A stretch of 64,000 bases of DNA from Anaerolineaceae bacterium (GCA_017417055.1 JAFPZX010000096.1:1-64000), one strand, 5' to 3'. Counted from the first letter of the stretch, positions 25,281 to 34,383 are shown. Notes: generated by a model not told the origin, from the letters alone. Program-made: numbers and translations.

Positions 25281-26300
25281 ATGAATCGAAAAGTTAAAAT
25301 CATCCTCTGTCTTCTGATTTTTACATTAATCGCTGCGGGATGTTCTTCCAACAACAGCGGGCGCAGCTCTGTGCTGGAATTCTTTGGATTCAATCAGCCG
25401 GCGAAGCCTGAAACCAATGGGCAGACTGCGCAAAATGTTCAGGAAAAGTCAAATGAAAATAAAGAATCTCAATCCTACAGCAGTATGGCTGATTTGGATT
25501 GGGATGATCTTGATCCTGCGCTAATCGAACCAGATGATTCTGAGGTAAAAGAAAAAGGCAATGGTGACGCACAAACAGCCTGGGAAGATGATCCTTTTGC
25601 CAATTCTTCCAGCCCCAGCCGTTTTGAGAATGTACCGCTGGATACGGAACAGAAACAGCCCGGCGGACCTCAGCCGGTCGGGCCGGCTCCGATGAATCCC
25701 GTTCCCGGGCCGGTGAATCCACCTTCAAACCAGTCCCGTATGGATGACAATGACCGGCTGACGTGGTATTATATCGACAACAGCCCGGTTTTCCGCCCGA
25801 TGCGGGAACTTCCCAGGACCGGTATCACTTCCAGACAGCCTGTCAATCTCGAGGCATCCGTGAGTTATGCGGCAACAAACATGTCTCTGTCAATTCCGAC
25901 TTTAAACGTAACGGAAGATATTGTCGTTGTTCCGCTGGTTGAGGATAATTTCCCTGTGGAAGGGCTGGGTGAGAAAATCGGTCTGCTGGAAGGCAGCGGG
26001 CCCGGACCGGAAGATTTGTTTGTTCTTGCCGGACATAACCATATTAATAAAGAGGAACAGGGACCGTTCCTGAAGCTGAGCGCATTGCAGGAAAGCGACC
26101 TGATTTTTGTGCGAGGCGCAAAGGATGCCTCCCGGACGTTTGTGGTTTACGCCAATGAAAAATTTGCAGCAGATGATATTCAAGGATTGCTCTCTTATGC
26201 CCGCCCGGGCTGCATGATCCTGATCACCTGCGAAGATGAGTCGATCGAAGGCGGATATCTCAACCGCCGTGTGATTTTTGCGGAAGCAAAAGCAGAATAA
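25281..26300 (+). CDS. Lipid-anchored sortase-family protein
   Basis: A 339-residue protein with lipobox LIAAGC (Cys21), a long low-complexity acidic and Pro-rich region (residues 25-175, including GPAPMNPVPGPVNPP) and a C-terminal sortase domain. Sortase residues are His252 (LAGHNHIN), Cys317 (ILITCEDE) and Arg329/330 (NRRVIFAE), the known catalytic triad of this transpeptidase family. Sortases usually carry a membrane helix; attachment by a lipid with an extended linker is unusual. No LPXTG-type substrate gene was recognised in the window, so hydrolase or transpeptidase activity on an unknown target is possible. AATTTGAGGAGGAAAA gives a strong ribosome site. A good terminator follows. Confidence 0.82.
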   Translation: MNRKVKIILCLLIFTLIAAGCSSNNSGRSSVLEFFGFNQPAKPETNGQTAQNVQEKSNENKESQSYSSMADLDWDDLDPALIEPDDSEVKEKGNGDAQTAWEDDPFANSSSPSRFENVPLDTEQKQPGGPQPVGPAPMNPVPGPVNPPSNQSRMDDNDRLTWYYIDNSPVFRPMRELPRTGITSRQPVNLEASVSYAATNMSLSIPTLNVTEDIVVVPLVEDNFPVEGLGEKIGLLEGSGPGPEDLFVLAGHNHINKEEQGPFLKLSALQESDLIFVRGAKDASRTFVVYANEKFAADDIQGLLSYARPGCMILITCEDESIEGGYLNRRVIFAEAKAE

Positions 26301-26364
26301 GTCAAGTTTGTTTCGGAAACTTTCATGGTTTCCTTCCTTTCCAAGATCCTCCTGTTTGTGAAAA

Positions 26365-26403
26365 CCCCGCGGATGAACAAAACTCTCCGCGGGGTCTTTC
26401 TTT
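26365..26403 (+). terminator. Terminator of the sortase-like gene
   Basis: CCCCGCGGA (26365-26373) pairs with TCCGCGGGG (26386-26394), followed by TCTTTCTTT. A second A/T-armed hairpin (26478-26519, CACTGT with ACGGTG, then a T-run) lies further on. Confidence 0.85.
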
Positions 26404-26524
26404 GGCATGTCAGCACAAATGTCATATCTCGAACGGGATTGCACTTTTCATAATAAGCTGCATATTCTTCTAAGTGAAAAAAAAACACTGTAAAGTCATA
26501 TAGAGACGGTGCTTTTTTTCATTA

Positions 26525-26553
26525 TTGACATTAATTATCCTGAATGTTAAAAT
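26525..26553 (+). promoter_or_regulatory. Promoter of the second sugar ABC operon
   Basis: TTGACA (26525-26530), a 17-base spacer and TAAAAT (26548-26553). Transcription would begin about 35 bases before the binding-protein start. Confidence 0.8.
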
Positions 26554-26594
26554 GTTTGTATGTGTTTATCACAAATCATTTCAGGAGGTTGATT

Positions 26595-27857
26595 ATGAAA
26601 AAAATCATCATGTTGTGTATGGCATTGATCCTTGCTTTGGGATTTGCCAACGGCGTAATGGCTCAGGACAAAGTCACACTGACTTTTGCGGAAACCATGA
26701 CGTCACCGGAACGAACGCTTGTTCTTCAGAACGCCATTGACGCATTTGTTGCGGATCATCCGAACATCAATGTTGAACTGGTTTCCCCTCCGTATGAGTC
26801 CGCGGAAACGAAAGTCGCTTCCATGCTCGCTGCCGGGCAGGAAGTGGATATCGTCGAAATCCGTGACAACTCTGTCGGTGCCTGGATCAATAACGGTTTC
26901 CTTTACGGACTTGATGATCTCGTTGCTGATTGGGACGGAAAAGATCAGCTCGTTGATGCCGCACTGCTTGCCGGCGCTTCCATGGGCGATGCGACTTACT
27001 TTATCCCGCAGTATCTGTATGTCAAAGCACTGATGGTCAGGACCGACATCCTGGAAAAATTGGGCGTAACTGAAATGCCGAAGACCACGGATGAATTCCT
27101 TGCTGTCTGTAAGCAGATCACTGATCCTGCGAAAGGACAGTATGCCTTCGCACTCCGCGGCATCGGCTCTCCCTGCAAGACTACCGATATCATGTGGGCA
27201 ACTGAAGTTTCCAACCTGCGTCTGGATAACTTTTATCTGACCGAAGACGGTACTTTCTTTATGGATACCGACGGCGGACGCAAAGCTGTCAATGATTATC
27301 TCGAACTCTTCAAAGAAGCCTGCCCTCCGGACTCTGTCAACTGGGGGTACAATGATCAGATCAACGGCTTCGTTTCCGGTATTACCCCGTTCCTGGTCCA
27401 GGACCCGGATGCTGTCGGTTCCGTTATGGGTTCCCTTTCCCCGGATCAGTACACTGCTATTCCGATGCCCGTTGGTGCTTCCGGAACCCGCTATCTGGAT
27501 TACGGTTATGCCGGTCTGGCAGTTACTGCCAACTCCGAACACCCTGCTGAAGCCTTTGAATTCATCAAATACATGATCTCTGCTGAAGTCAATGCTTCCA
27601 TCTGCGAATTCTATGGTGCACTGCCGGTGAACAAGGGCGCTTATGAATCCAGTGAAATGTTTGAACTTCCGGTCTACAAGGCCTGGGCTGATGAAATGGC
27701 TGACGAAGCCACTGTCTTCACCAAGTTCCCGCTGGAAGATCCCCGCTTTACCGAATATTCATCTACCGTCCATCTTGCAGCGATCCAGAGTTATCTGCTC
27801 GGTCAATCTACTGCGGAAGAATTCATCCAGACCTGCAAGGATTTCTGGGGCTACTAA
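26595..27857 (+). CDS. Sugar ABC transporter substrate-binding protein
   Basis: A 420-residue exported family 1 solute-binding protein, first gene of the second transporter operon. The signal peptide MKKIIMLCMALILALGFANG ends near VMA-QDKV. As in the first operon there is no lipobox Cys after it. Family landmarks are VTLTFAETMTSPERTLVLQN, VDIVEIRDNSVGAWINN and the C-terminal YAGLAVTANSEHPAEAFEFI. The ATG at 26595 was chosen over one at 26544 because AGGAGG lies just before it. A GC-rich hairpin separates it from the permease genes. The ligand is unknown; an adjacent oxidoreductase of the Gfo/Idh/MocA family at 31177 hints at a sugar or inositol. Confidence 0.92.
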   Translation: MKKIIMLCMALILALGFANGVMAQDKVTLTFAETMTSPERTLVLQNAIDAFVADHPNINVELVSPPYESAETKVASMLAAGQEVDIVEIRDNSVGAWINNGFLYGLDDLVADWDGKDQLVDAALLAGASMGDATYFIPQYLYVKALMVRTDILEKLGVTEMPKTTDEFLAVCKQITDPAKGQYAFALRGIGSPCKTTDIMWATEVSNLRLDNFYLTEDGTFFMDTDGGRKAVNDYLELFKEACPPDSVNWGYNDQINGFVSGITPFLVQDPDAVGSVMGSLSPDQYTAIPMPVGASGTRYLDYGYAGLAVTANSEHPAEAFEFIKYMISAEVNASICEFYGALPVNKGAYESSEMFELPVYKAWADEMADEATVFTKFPLEDPRFTEYSSTVHLAAIQSYLLGQSTAEEFIQTCKDFWGY

Positions 27858-27959
27858 AATTAAGTGGTCAGTGGTTCGTGACCATTTGTCAGCATAAATT
27901 AATAAGCTGATTAATCATGTATGAGCATACCCACTGATTCATTGATGGTATATATCCAA

Positions 27960-27991
27960 GGGGGCTGCGGCAAACCCGCGGCTCCCTTTTT
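27960..27991 (+). terminator. Intra-operon hairpin after the binding-protein gene
   Basis: An 11-bp stem with two G-U pairs, GGGGGCTGCGG with CCGCGGCTCCC, a CAAAC loop and a TTTTT tail. It occupies the same relative place as the hairpin at 7788 and would raise binding protein over permease. Confidence 0.8.
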
Positions 27992-28006
27992 ACAAAAGGG
28001 GATTTC

Positions 28007-28885
28007 ATGAAAACAGACAAATGGTATCTCTTGATGATCCTGCCCGCACTGGCATTTATCTGCTTTTTTATCTTCTATCCGCTTCTTCAGGGCGGTGTGA
28101 TGGCTTTTCAGAATTACAGCCTTTTCAATTTGAAAGATATCCACTTCATCGGGCTGGAAAACTTCAAAACGATCATAAACAGCAAAAGTGTAAACTTTTG
28201 GCAGATTATGTTCAACACGCTGAAGTGGACAGTGCTTTCTCTTGTTTTTCAGTTTTTACTGGGCTTTCTGTTAGCCATGATGCTCCGTAAGCCCTTCCCG
28301 GGACGCAGTTTATACTGTGGTTTTGTGTTTTATCCCTGGGCACTGTGCGGGTTTGCCATTGGGCTCATCTGGTCCTGGCTTTTCAATGGACAATTTGGGG
28401 TCATTAATGATTTGCTGATGAAAGCCGGTATCATCAAGGAGAATATAGGCTGGCTGTCCAATCCCAAAATTGCCATGTACAGTGTAGTCATTTCTAATGT
28501 TTGGTACGGGATCCCTTACTTCGGCATCATGCTGCTGGCTGCGCTGCAGTCTGTCCCGAATGATTTGTATGAGGCAGCCAAGCTGGACGGCGCGAACGGG
28601 ATCCAGCAGTTGTTTCATGTGACGATTCCTTACATCAAGCCGACGATTATCAGTACGGTGCTGCTGCGCAGTATGTGGATCGTGAACTTCCCGGACCTGA
28701 TTTATGCTATGACGAACGGTGGGCCGGTGAACAGCACGCACATTCTCGGGACGATGATGATCAACAAGGTTTACAAGGAATTTGATTACGGACAGGGTTC
28801 AGCCTATGGGGTCATGATCATGGTGCTGCTGCTGGCTTATGCGGTCATCTATCTTAAAGCTGCAAAAAGGAAAGGAGACGACTAA
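28007..28885 (+). CDS. Sugar ABC transporter permease, MalF type
   Basis: A 292-residue membrane permease with six predicted helices, the first at residues 5-28. The EAA loop is DLYEAAKLDGANGIQQLFHVTIP and the MalF-type LIYAMTNGGPVNSTHIL follows. It pairs with the permease encoded two bases downstream. No ATPase gene lies in the operon, so a shared ATPase is inferred. It starts with ATG after AAAGGGGATTTC. Confidence 0.92.
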   Translation: MKTDKWYLLMILPALAFICFFIFYPLLQGGVMAFQNYSLFNLKDIHFIGLENFKTIINSKSVNFWQIMFNTLKWTVLSLVFQFLLGFLLAMMLRKPFPGRSLYCGFVFYPWALCGFAIGLIWSWLFNGQFGVINDLLMKAGIIKENIGWLSNPKIAMYSVVISNVWYGIPYFGIMLLAALQSVPNDLYEAAKLDGANGIQQLFHVTIPYIKPTIISTVLLRSMWIVNFPDLIYAMTNGGPVNSTHILGTMMINKVYKEFDYGQGSAYGVMIMVLLLAYAVIYLKAAKRKGDD

Positions 28886-28887
28886 CC

Positions 28888-29733
28888 ATGAATGTGCGCA
28901 AAGTCAAACAATTTATCGGTACGCTGATCAGGATCCTTATTCTTGTTTGTTTTTTCCTTTCCGCAACACTGCCGCTGTTCTGGATTTTTGTCACCAGTAT
29001 CAAAAGCGGAACCGAACTGTATGCCATCCCGCTGGTTTACTGGCCGAAGGAACCAACGATAGCCGCTTACCAGCGATTGTTTTCGTATAGTAATTTCGGG
29101 CAGTATTTCAAAAATTCTCTGTTTGTTACGCTTAGCTCCTCGATTGTGGCGATGGTACTCTCTGTCATGGGCGGTTTTGCGCTTTCCCGCTTCCGTCATA
29201 AAAGGATGAAGGGAATACTGGAACTCCTGATGTATTTCACGCAGACGATTCCTTCTTTTATGATCATGCTGCCGCTGTTCATGTTTTTCTCCAAGCTGAA
29301 ACTGGTTGACAACTTGCCGATCCTAGCGGTGATTTATGTTGCTACTGTTATTGCTTTCAGTACACTCATGTCCCGGAGCTTTTTTGACCGCATCCCTGTG
29401 GACCTGGAAGAAGCCGCAAAGATCGATGGCTGCAACCTGGCGCAGTCTATCATTCATGTTGTTCTGCCGCTCACGCTGCCCGGTATTGCTGCTATATTCT
29501 GCTTTGCTTTTGTGAACATCTGGAATGAGCTTTTTATCGCTGTGATGATGATCAATAAGGCGGCGAAATATACAGTTCCGGTTGCGTTGAATTCTTTTAT
29601 TTCAAAAGCCGGTGTCAGCTGGGACCTGATGAGCGCGGGAATCGTGGTATCTTTATTACCGACGATGATTGTTTTCGGTATCGGTCAGAAATATATCGTG
29701 GCCGGGCTTACTGAAGGCGGTGTAAAAGGATAA
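28888..29733 (+). CDS. Sugar ABC transporter permease, MalG type
   Basis: A 281-residue partner permease of the preceding protein. Its EAA loop is DLEEAAKIDGCNLAQSIIHV followed by VLPLTLPGIAA, and it has the MalG-type tail IVAGLTEGGVKG. Six helices are predicted. The start lies two bases after the upstream stop with AAAGGAGACGAC as ribosome site inside the upstream gene, so translation is coupled. It closes the operon; no terminator hairpin of standard form is seen before the short tandem repeats that follow. Confidence 0.92.
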   Translation: MNVRKVKQFIGTLIRILILVCFFLSATLPLFWIFVTSIKSGTELYAIPLVYWPKEPTIAAYQRLFSYSNFGQYFKNSLFVTLSSSIVAMVLSVMGGFALSRFRHKRMKGILELLMYFTQTIPSFMIMLPLFMFFSKLKLVDNLPILAVIYVATVIAFSTLMSRSFFDRIPVDLEEAAKIDGCNLAQSIIHVVLPLTLPGIAAIFCFAFVNIWNELFIAVMMINKAAKYTVPVALNSFISKAGVSWDLMSAGIVVSLLPTMIVFGIGQKYIVAGLTEGGVKG

Positions 29734-29756
29734 ATAAGAAATAAGAAATAAGAAAT

Positions 29757-29822
29757 TTGAATGAAGAATGACGTGTGACGTAAGACGTATGGGGAATGAC
29801 GTAAGACGTATGAAGTATGAAG
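29757..29822. repeat. Degenerate GACGTAAGACGTATG short tandem repeats
   Basis: GAATGACGTGTGACGTAAGACG, then TATGGGGAATGACGTAAGACG and TATGAAGTATGAAGATG. It is the reverse complement of the pattern at 12640-12790 and the same class as 61140-61197. The tract lies just before the PLP-enzyme start. Confidence 0.7.
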
Positions 29823-29853
29823 ATGTAAAGGAAATACAAATACAGGAGTATTT

Positions 29854-31032
29854 ATGGATCAAACGATGAGTCAGATGAATATTACCGATATCCTCCACCA
29901 CATGGGTGAGTATAATTTGCCGGGCCACGCGGTAGCACCGCCGTTGTTTCAAAACTCGATTTTCTGCTTCGATTCCTACGAAGACTTTCATGAAGCTCTT
30001 GCGAATGAGGCGGAGCATTACATCTACTCCCGCGGCAATAACCCGACTGTAAACCTGTGTGAGGAAAAAATTGCCGCGTTGGAGCATACGGAACGGGCAA
30101 AACTGGTTGCCTCCGGCGTAGCTGCCATTTCCTGCGCTGTGATGGCTTTTATGAAACAGGGTGACCATGCCATCTGCATACGCAGCGCCTACAGCTGGGC
30201 AAATTACCTCTTCCGGACTTACCTGAAGCGCTTCGGTATAGAAACCACCTTTGTGGAAGGAAATACGATCGAGGAGTTTGAACAGGCCCTTCAGCCAAAC
30301 ACAAAAGTGATTTATTTAGAAAGCCCTGCGACCTTCACTTTTACGCTGCAGCCGCTGGAGGAGGTCGCAAAACTGGCGAAAAAACACGGTATCAAAACCG
30401 TTATCGACAACACCTGGGCTACCCCGCTGTTTCAAAATCCCGCTGATTTGGGGATCGACCTGGTGGTACACTCCGCTTCCAAATATCTCGGCGGTAATTC
30501 CGATATTGTCGGCGGTGTAGTCTGCGGAAATAAAGAAGATATCACGAGGATCTTCAATACGGAATTTATGATGCAGGGCCAGGTGCCGGATCCCTTTATG
30601 GCATGGCTGATCCTGCGCAACCTCCGCACCCTTCATCTGCGGATGCCTGTTCATTACCGCAACGCGCTGGGGCTGTCCGAATTCCTGGAAGCCCGGGATG
30701 ATGTAGAAACGGTCAATTATCCGCTGCTGCCATCCTTCCCACAGTATGAACTGGCGAAAAAACAGATGCGGGGCGGCAGCGGTCTGTTTTCTTTCCGGCT
30801 GAAAACAAGAGACCTGAGCAAGGTTATCGCCATCACCAACCATGTCAGATACTTCAAGCTGGCTGTCAGTTGGGGCGGATATGAGAGCCTGTTTGAACCA
30901 ACCGCACTTGTATTCAAAGAGGGAGAAGCTATTCCGGACGACCGTGTTTCCCTGATCCGGGTCCATGCAGGTCTCGAGGATCTTGACCTTCTCAAAGAAG
31001 ATCTGGCTCAGGCATTGGACAGTGTCAGATAA
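29854..31032 (+). CDS. Cys/Met metabolism PLP-dependent enzyme
   Basis: A 392-residue member of the cystathionine gamma-synthase/methionine gamma-lyase fold family, which uses pyridoxal phosphate to make or break C-S bonds. The PLP Lys lies in HSASKYLGGNSDIVGG (about residue 209). The Asp that pairs with the pyridine nitrogen is in VIDNTWATPLFQNP, and the phosphate-binding YSRGNNPT is near residue 58. The active site of the lyases usually has a Tyr-x-Arg pair, seen here as YSR. Synthase versus lyase cannot be settled. Alone in its transcription unit or distal to the ABC operon (120-base gap of repeats). CAGGAGTATTT is the ribosome site. Confidence 0.9.
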   Translation: MDQTMSQMNITDILHHMGEYNLPGHAVAPPLFQNSIFCFDSYEDFHEALANEAEHYIYSRGNNPTVNLCEEKIAALEHTERAKLVASGVAAISCAVMAFMKQGDHAICIRSAYSWANYLFRTYLKRFGIETTFVEGNTIEEFEQALQPNTKVIYLESPATFTFTLQPLEEVAKLAKKHGIKTVIDNTWATPLFQNPADLGIDLVVHSASKYLGGNSDIVGGVVCGNKEDITRIFNTEFMMQGQVPDPFMAWLILRNLRTLHLRMPVHYRNALGLSEFLEARDDVETVNYPLLPSFPQYELAKKQMRGGSGLFSFRLKTRDLSKVIAITNHVRYFKLAVSWGGYESLFEPTALVFKEGEAIPDDRVSLIRVHAGLEDLDLLKEDLAQALDSVR

Positions 31033-31176
31033 TTCGTTAGCAGTTAGAAGTTATCAGTTATCAAAAAAATACGCTGTCTCATAGTATCTCTTTTGATTGG
31101 AGAGCATCAAAAAATTGATTATGAACAGTTACACTTTTTATACTGAGAAATAAATCTTATTGAGAAGGATTCGTTT

Positions 31177-32460
31177 ATGCACAAAAAAATTTCACTCGTT
31201 ATCATCGGACTTGGCAGCCGGGGTAAAAATGCTTATGGAACGGAACTGTTGAATCTGCGGGATCGTGCGGAGGTCGTTGCTGTGGCGGACCCCAATGAAG
31301 AGCGTTTGGCGATTGGTGGAAATGAACATAACATTCCGCCTGAAAGGAGATATCATACCGCGGAAGAGCTGCTCGCTCAACCGAAACTGGCAGATGCCGC
31401 GCTCATCTGTACGCAGGACCGGCAGCATGTTGGTCATGCTGTCGCGGCTCTTCGTAAAGGTTATGACGTGCTGTTGGAAAAACCTGTTTCACCTGATCTT
31501 TCTGAATTACAGAAAATCGTCCGTGTGGCGCGGGAAGAAAACCGCAGTGTTGTGGTATGCCATGTGCTGCGATATACGCCCTTTTTCCAACTCATCAAGG
31601 AAACGATTGACAGCGGCAGACTGGGACGGGTCGTCAACATTCAGGCGCTGGAAAATGTCCGCTATTGGCATCAGGCGCACAGTTTTGTCCGCGGCAACTG
31701 GCGGCGTTCGGAAGAGACCAGCCCTATGATTCTGGCGAAATGCTGTCATGACCTGGATTATCTGATATGGCTGTGCGGCAGCCGCTGTGAAAAGGTCTCT
31801 TCTTTTGGTTCTCTCATCCATTTTAAACCGGAAAACGCTCCGGAAGGTGCCGCTGCCCGCTGTCTTGACGGCTGCCGGGCGAAAGAGAATTGCCCGTATG
31901 ACGCGGAAAAGATTTATCTTTATAATAAAGATACGGGCGTTTTGGAAGGAAACACGGAGTGGCCGGTGGATATTCTGTCTGAAAATCCGACGGAAGAAAC
32001 GATCCGGGAAGCGATTCAAAATGGTCCTTACGGCCGCTGCGTATATGCTTGCGACAATGACGTTGTGGACAACCAAATCGTCAATATGCAGATGGAAAAC
32101 GGGGCGGCATTGTCATTGATGATGAGTGCATTTACCAGCATCGGCGGACGGACGATCAAGGTGATGGGAACCATGGGTGATCTTTGGGGCGATATGAACC
32201 GCAACATCATCCGAATCTGTGAATTTGGGAAGGAACCGGAAATCATCGATTTTGGAAAGCCGAAAAATGATTTTAATGACCATGGCGGCGGTGACAGAGG
32301 GCTGATTCTCTCTTTCCTGGATTATCTGGAAGGAAAAAAGACAGATAACACGATTACGACGCTGGAGACATCGATCGAAAGCCACCTGGCAGCTCTGGCT
32401 GCGGAAGAGTCCCGTTTGAAAGGCGGCATGCCGATCGATATCGCTCCGCTGCGGGGATAA
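31177..32460 (+). CDS. Gfo/Idh/MocA family oxidoreductase
   Basis: A 427-residue NAD(P)-dependent dehydrogenase. The Rossmann motif is IIGLGSRGKNAYG near residue 9 and the EKP motif lies in LLEKPVSPDL near residue 95. The C-terminal domain has the HDLDYLIWLCG segment with the family His/Asp. An unusual Cys-rich insert (ARCLDGCRAKENCPYDAEKI, near residue 230) is a known feature of one branch of the family and could bind metal. Sugars, inositols or their derivatives are likely substrates. It follows the PLP enzyme by 145 bases. Paralogue of the protein at 10333, but with different length and insert. Confidence 0.9.
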   Translation: MHKKISLVIIGLGSRGKNAYGTELLNLRDRAEVVAVADPNEERLAIGGNEHNIPPERRYHTAEELLAQPKLADAALICTQDRQHVGHAVAALRKGYDVLLEKPVSPDLSELQKIVRVAREENRSVVVCHVLRYTPFFQLIKETIDSGRLGRVVNIQALENVRYWHQAHSFVRGNWRRSEETSPMILAKCCHDLDYLIWLCGSRCEKVSSFGSLIHFKPENAPEGAAARCLDGCRAKENCPYDAEKIYLYNKDTGVLEGNTEWPVDILSENPTEETIREAIQNGPYGRCVYACDNDVVDNQIVNMQMENGAALSLMMSAFTSIGGRTIKVMGTMGDLWGDMNRNIIRICEFGKEPEIIDFGKPKNDFNDHGGGDRGLILSFLDYLEGKKTDNTITTLETSIESHLAALAAEESRLKGGMPIDIAPLRG

Positions 32461-32475
32461 GAGAATTTATTTGTA

Positions 32476-32550
32476 TTGAGTGATGCACATGGGGGCGGAC
32501 CTTTTTTATCGTACAATCGGCACAAAAGGACTGTCCCCATGTGCTCTGCC
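32476..32550. repeat. Family B copy
   Basis: GAGTGATGCACATGGGGGCGG at the left and AGGACTGTCCCCATGTGCTCTG at the right, making a palindrome with a T-rich centre. It lies 15 bases after the oxidoreductase stop, so it may terminate the transcript. Confidence 0.7.
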
Positions 32551-32553
32551 ATT

Positions 32554-32640
32554 TAGAAAACGCTGTTTAATTCCTGTGAAAACGGGAGGACAGTTCTGCG
32601 CTTTGCGCAAAACCGTCCCCAACCATTTTATCAGTAATTA
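32554..32640. repeat. Family A copy
   Basis: TAGAAAACGCTGTTTAATTCC, GGGAGGACAGTTCTGCG, CGCAAAACCGTCCCC and ATCAGTAATTA. It abuts the 3' end of the MATE gene on the minus strand (32644). Confidence 0.75.
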
Positions 32641-32643
32641 TTT

Positions 32644-34086
32644 TTACAAACTGGCTTTTTCCCGGAGGATACCCTTGGGTTCCGGGCTGCGCTGCCGGTC
32701 ATTGTCCCCGATATATTCCTTTTTGAAATTGCGGATCACAAAGGCTGCTGCAATTGCGGCCATGACGGTGGAAGCGATGTTGCTGACCATCATCACGATG
32801 CCTACGCTGGCTTCGCCGTAGTTTGTGTAATTCTGCAGATACCAGAACACCGGAATGCGAAAGACAAAAACCCTCGAAAAATTCAGCACCAGTGTCAGTT
32901 TGGTTTTCCCGAGCCCGTAAAGCAGTGCCAGAACAGCCGCGTTCACACCCAGCGGAACAGCGCCCAGCGCTTCATAGCGGTAAACCAGTTTGATCATCTC
33001 GTGAAACTCACGGCTTCCTGAGTCAAACAGTCCGGCGAAGAAATCCATCTGCCAAATCTCAATTCCGGAAATGATGATCCCGATGATGACATTGACCGCG
33101 AGAGCGGCATAAAATGCCTCCAGGACTCTTTTATATTTCCCGGCACCGTAATTTTGACTGATGATAGAGGCTGTCCCTTCCTGATATCCGTTCTGCGGAT
33201 TGGTGGTAATGCCACCCAGGTTGTTGGAAACGCCCATGGCGCCGACCATCAGGTCTCCGTAGACGGTGCACATGGAATTGACGATAGTTTTCCCGAAGGC
33301 GAACAGAGCTTTTTCCACGATGACCGGAATGGAGCGGGTAATCATCGGGGCGGTGACTTCACCTTTCATGGAGACTGCTTTCAGTGAAAAGGTGAATGCG
33401 CCGTCGCCATCCAGACTGTTTTTGATCGCGAACACAAACAGCAGTGCCTGAGATGCCAGTGATGCGACCGCGATCATGACCAGAGTGCCGTTCAGAATAT
33501 AAACGAACAGTGCGGTAAGGGAGAGCTTCACCACAATAATCAGCAGGTTCAGCCGGAAAATACGTCCCGTGTTTCCTCTTGCCCGTTCCACAGCGATATA
33601 AACGTTGTTCAGGAAGGTAATGACCAGGGTGAAGAGCTGTACGATAAAATACTGCGTCCCGACGGTGATCAGCGTTTCCGGTGTCCCTGCCATGCGCAGA
33701 AATTGATTCGTGAAGGGAAGAATGCCCAGTAAAATCGCGAGCCCTGCGGCAAAGGCAATTGCATACAGGCTGCTGACGCGTTTCCGCACCAGGGTGAAAT
33801 TGCCTTCTCCGTAAGCGCGGCTGATCAGGATCCCTGCTCCGACTGCCAGACCGCCGCCGACTGCTGAAAGTATATGGTTCAACTGGGCCAGATAGGCGAC
33901 TGCGGAAACGGATTCCTTGCTGATATGCGCTGCCATCATGGTGTCGAGGATAACAAAAAGCTGGCTGAGCGCTTGATAGAGCGCCAGCGGAGTGCCGACT
34001 TTGAGAATGACCTTCCACATCGGGGCATTCAGGCTCTGTTCGAGAAATTTTTCATCTTTTTTCGTAAGTGTTGCTTTGACTTCCAT
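32644..34086 (-). CDS. MATE family efflux transporter
   Basis: A 480-residue multidrug/toxin extrusion pump of the inner membrane, driven by H+ or Na+. Twelve helices are predicted in two six-helix halves: PLALYQALSQLFVILDTMMA near the start of half one and a matching TRSIPVIVEKALFAFGK at the start of half two. Landmarks are LNHILSAVGGGLAVGAGILI and QNYGAGKYKRVLEA. I placed the start at the ATG 34084-34086, with AAAGG ten bases upstream; a codon eight residues earlier lacks a ribosome site. The C-terminal end carries a short charged tail rich in Arg and Pro. The AraC regulator 3' of the repeat block is on the same strand upstream and could control it. Confidence 0.9.
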   Translation of the reverse strand: MEVKATLTKKDEKFLEQSLNAPMWKVILKVGTPLALYQALSQLFVILDTMMAAHISKESVSAVAYLAQLNHILSAVGGGLAVGAGILISRAYGEGNFTLVRKRVSSLYAIAFAAGLAILLGILPFTNQFLRMAGTPETLITVGTQYFIVQLFTLVITFLNNVYIAVERARGNTGRIFRLNLLIIVVKLSLTALFVYILNGTLVMIAVASLASQALLFVFAIKNSLDGDGAFTFSLKAVSMKGEVTAPMITRSIPVIVEKALFAFGKTIVNSMCTVYGDLMVGAMGVSNNLGGITTNPQNGYQEGTASIISQNYGAGKYKRVLEAFYAALAVNVIIGIIISGIEIWQMDFFAGLFDSGSREFHEMIKLVYRYEALGAVPLGVNAAVLALLYGLGKTKLTLVLNFSRVFVFRIPVFWYLQNYTNYGEASVGIVMMVSNIASTVMAAIAAAFVIRNFKKEYIGDNDRQRSPEPKGILREKASL

Positions 34087-34234
34087 TTTTGTCAGGCCTT
34101 TAATCTTCATTTAATCTGTATATAGAATACACTGAAATTCAATAATAAACCATGGAAAATCGACAAAGTTGAGGAAATAATACAGATTAATCAACAGTGT
34201 TTTGGAAAACGGATTCTGTAAGCATAATAACATG

Positions 34235-34383
34235 CAGTGCAGTCTTTTTGTGCCGGCGGAGCGGCAGCAAAAAGGCAGACCTGGTGCGGCGGAACGGGCA
34301 GCAAAAAGGCAGACCTGGTGCGGCGGAACGGGCAGCAAAAAGGCAGACCTGGTGCGGCAGAACGGCGCAAAAAGACTGCACTG
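34235..34383. repeat. Inverted repeat enclosing 34-bp tandem repeats
   Basis: Outer arms CAGTGCAGTCTTTTTGTGCCG (34235-34255) and its complement at 34363-34383 match except one G-T pair. Between them, three copies of a 34-bp unit (AAAAAGGCAGACCTGGTGCG then GCGGAACGGGCAGC) stand head to tail with almost no variation. A related single hairpin sits at 53911. The unit lacks spacers, so it is not CRISPR. It lies between the AraC regulator gene and the MATE gene. Confidence 0.8.

Noticed and set aside
34258-34366. CRISPR array
   Set aside because: The repeats are directly adjoining 34-base units without unique spacers, only three copies and no cas gene.
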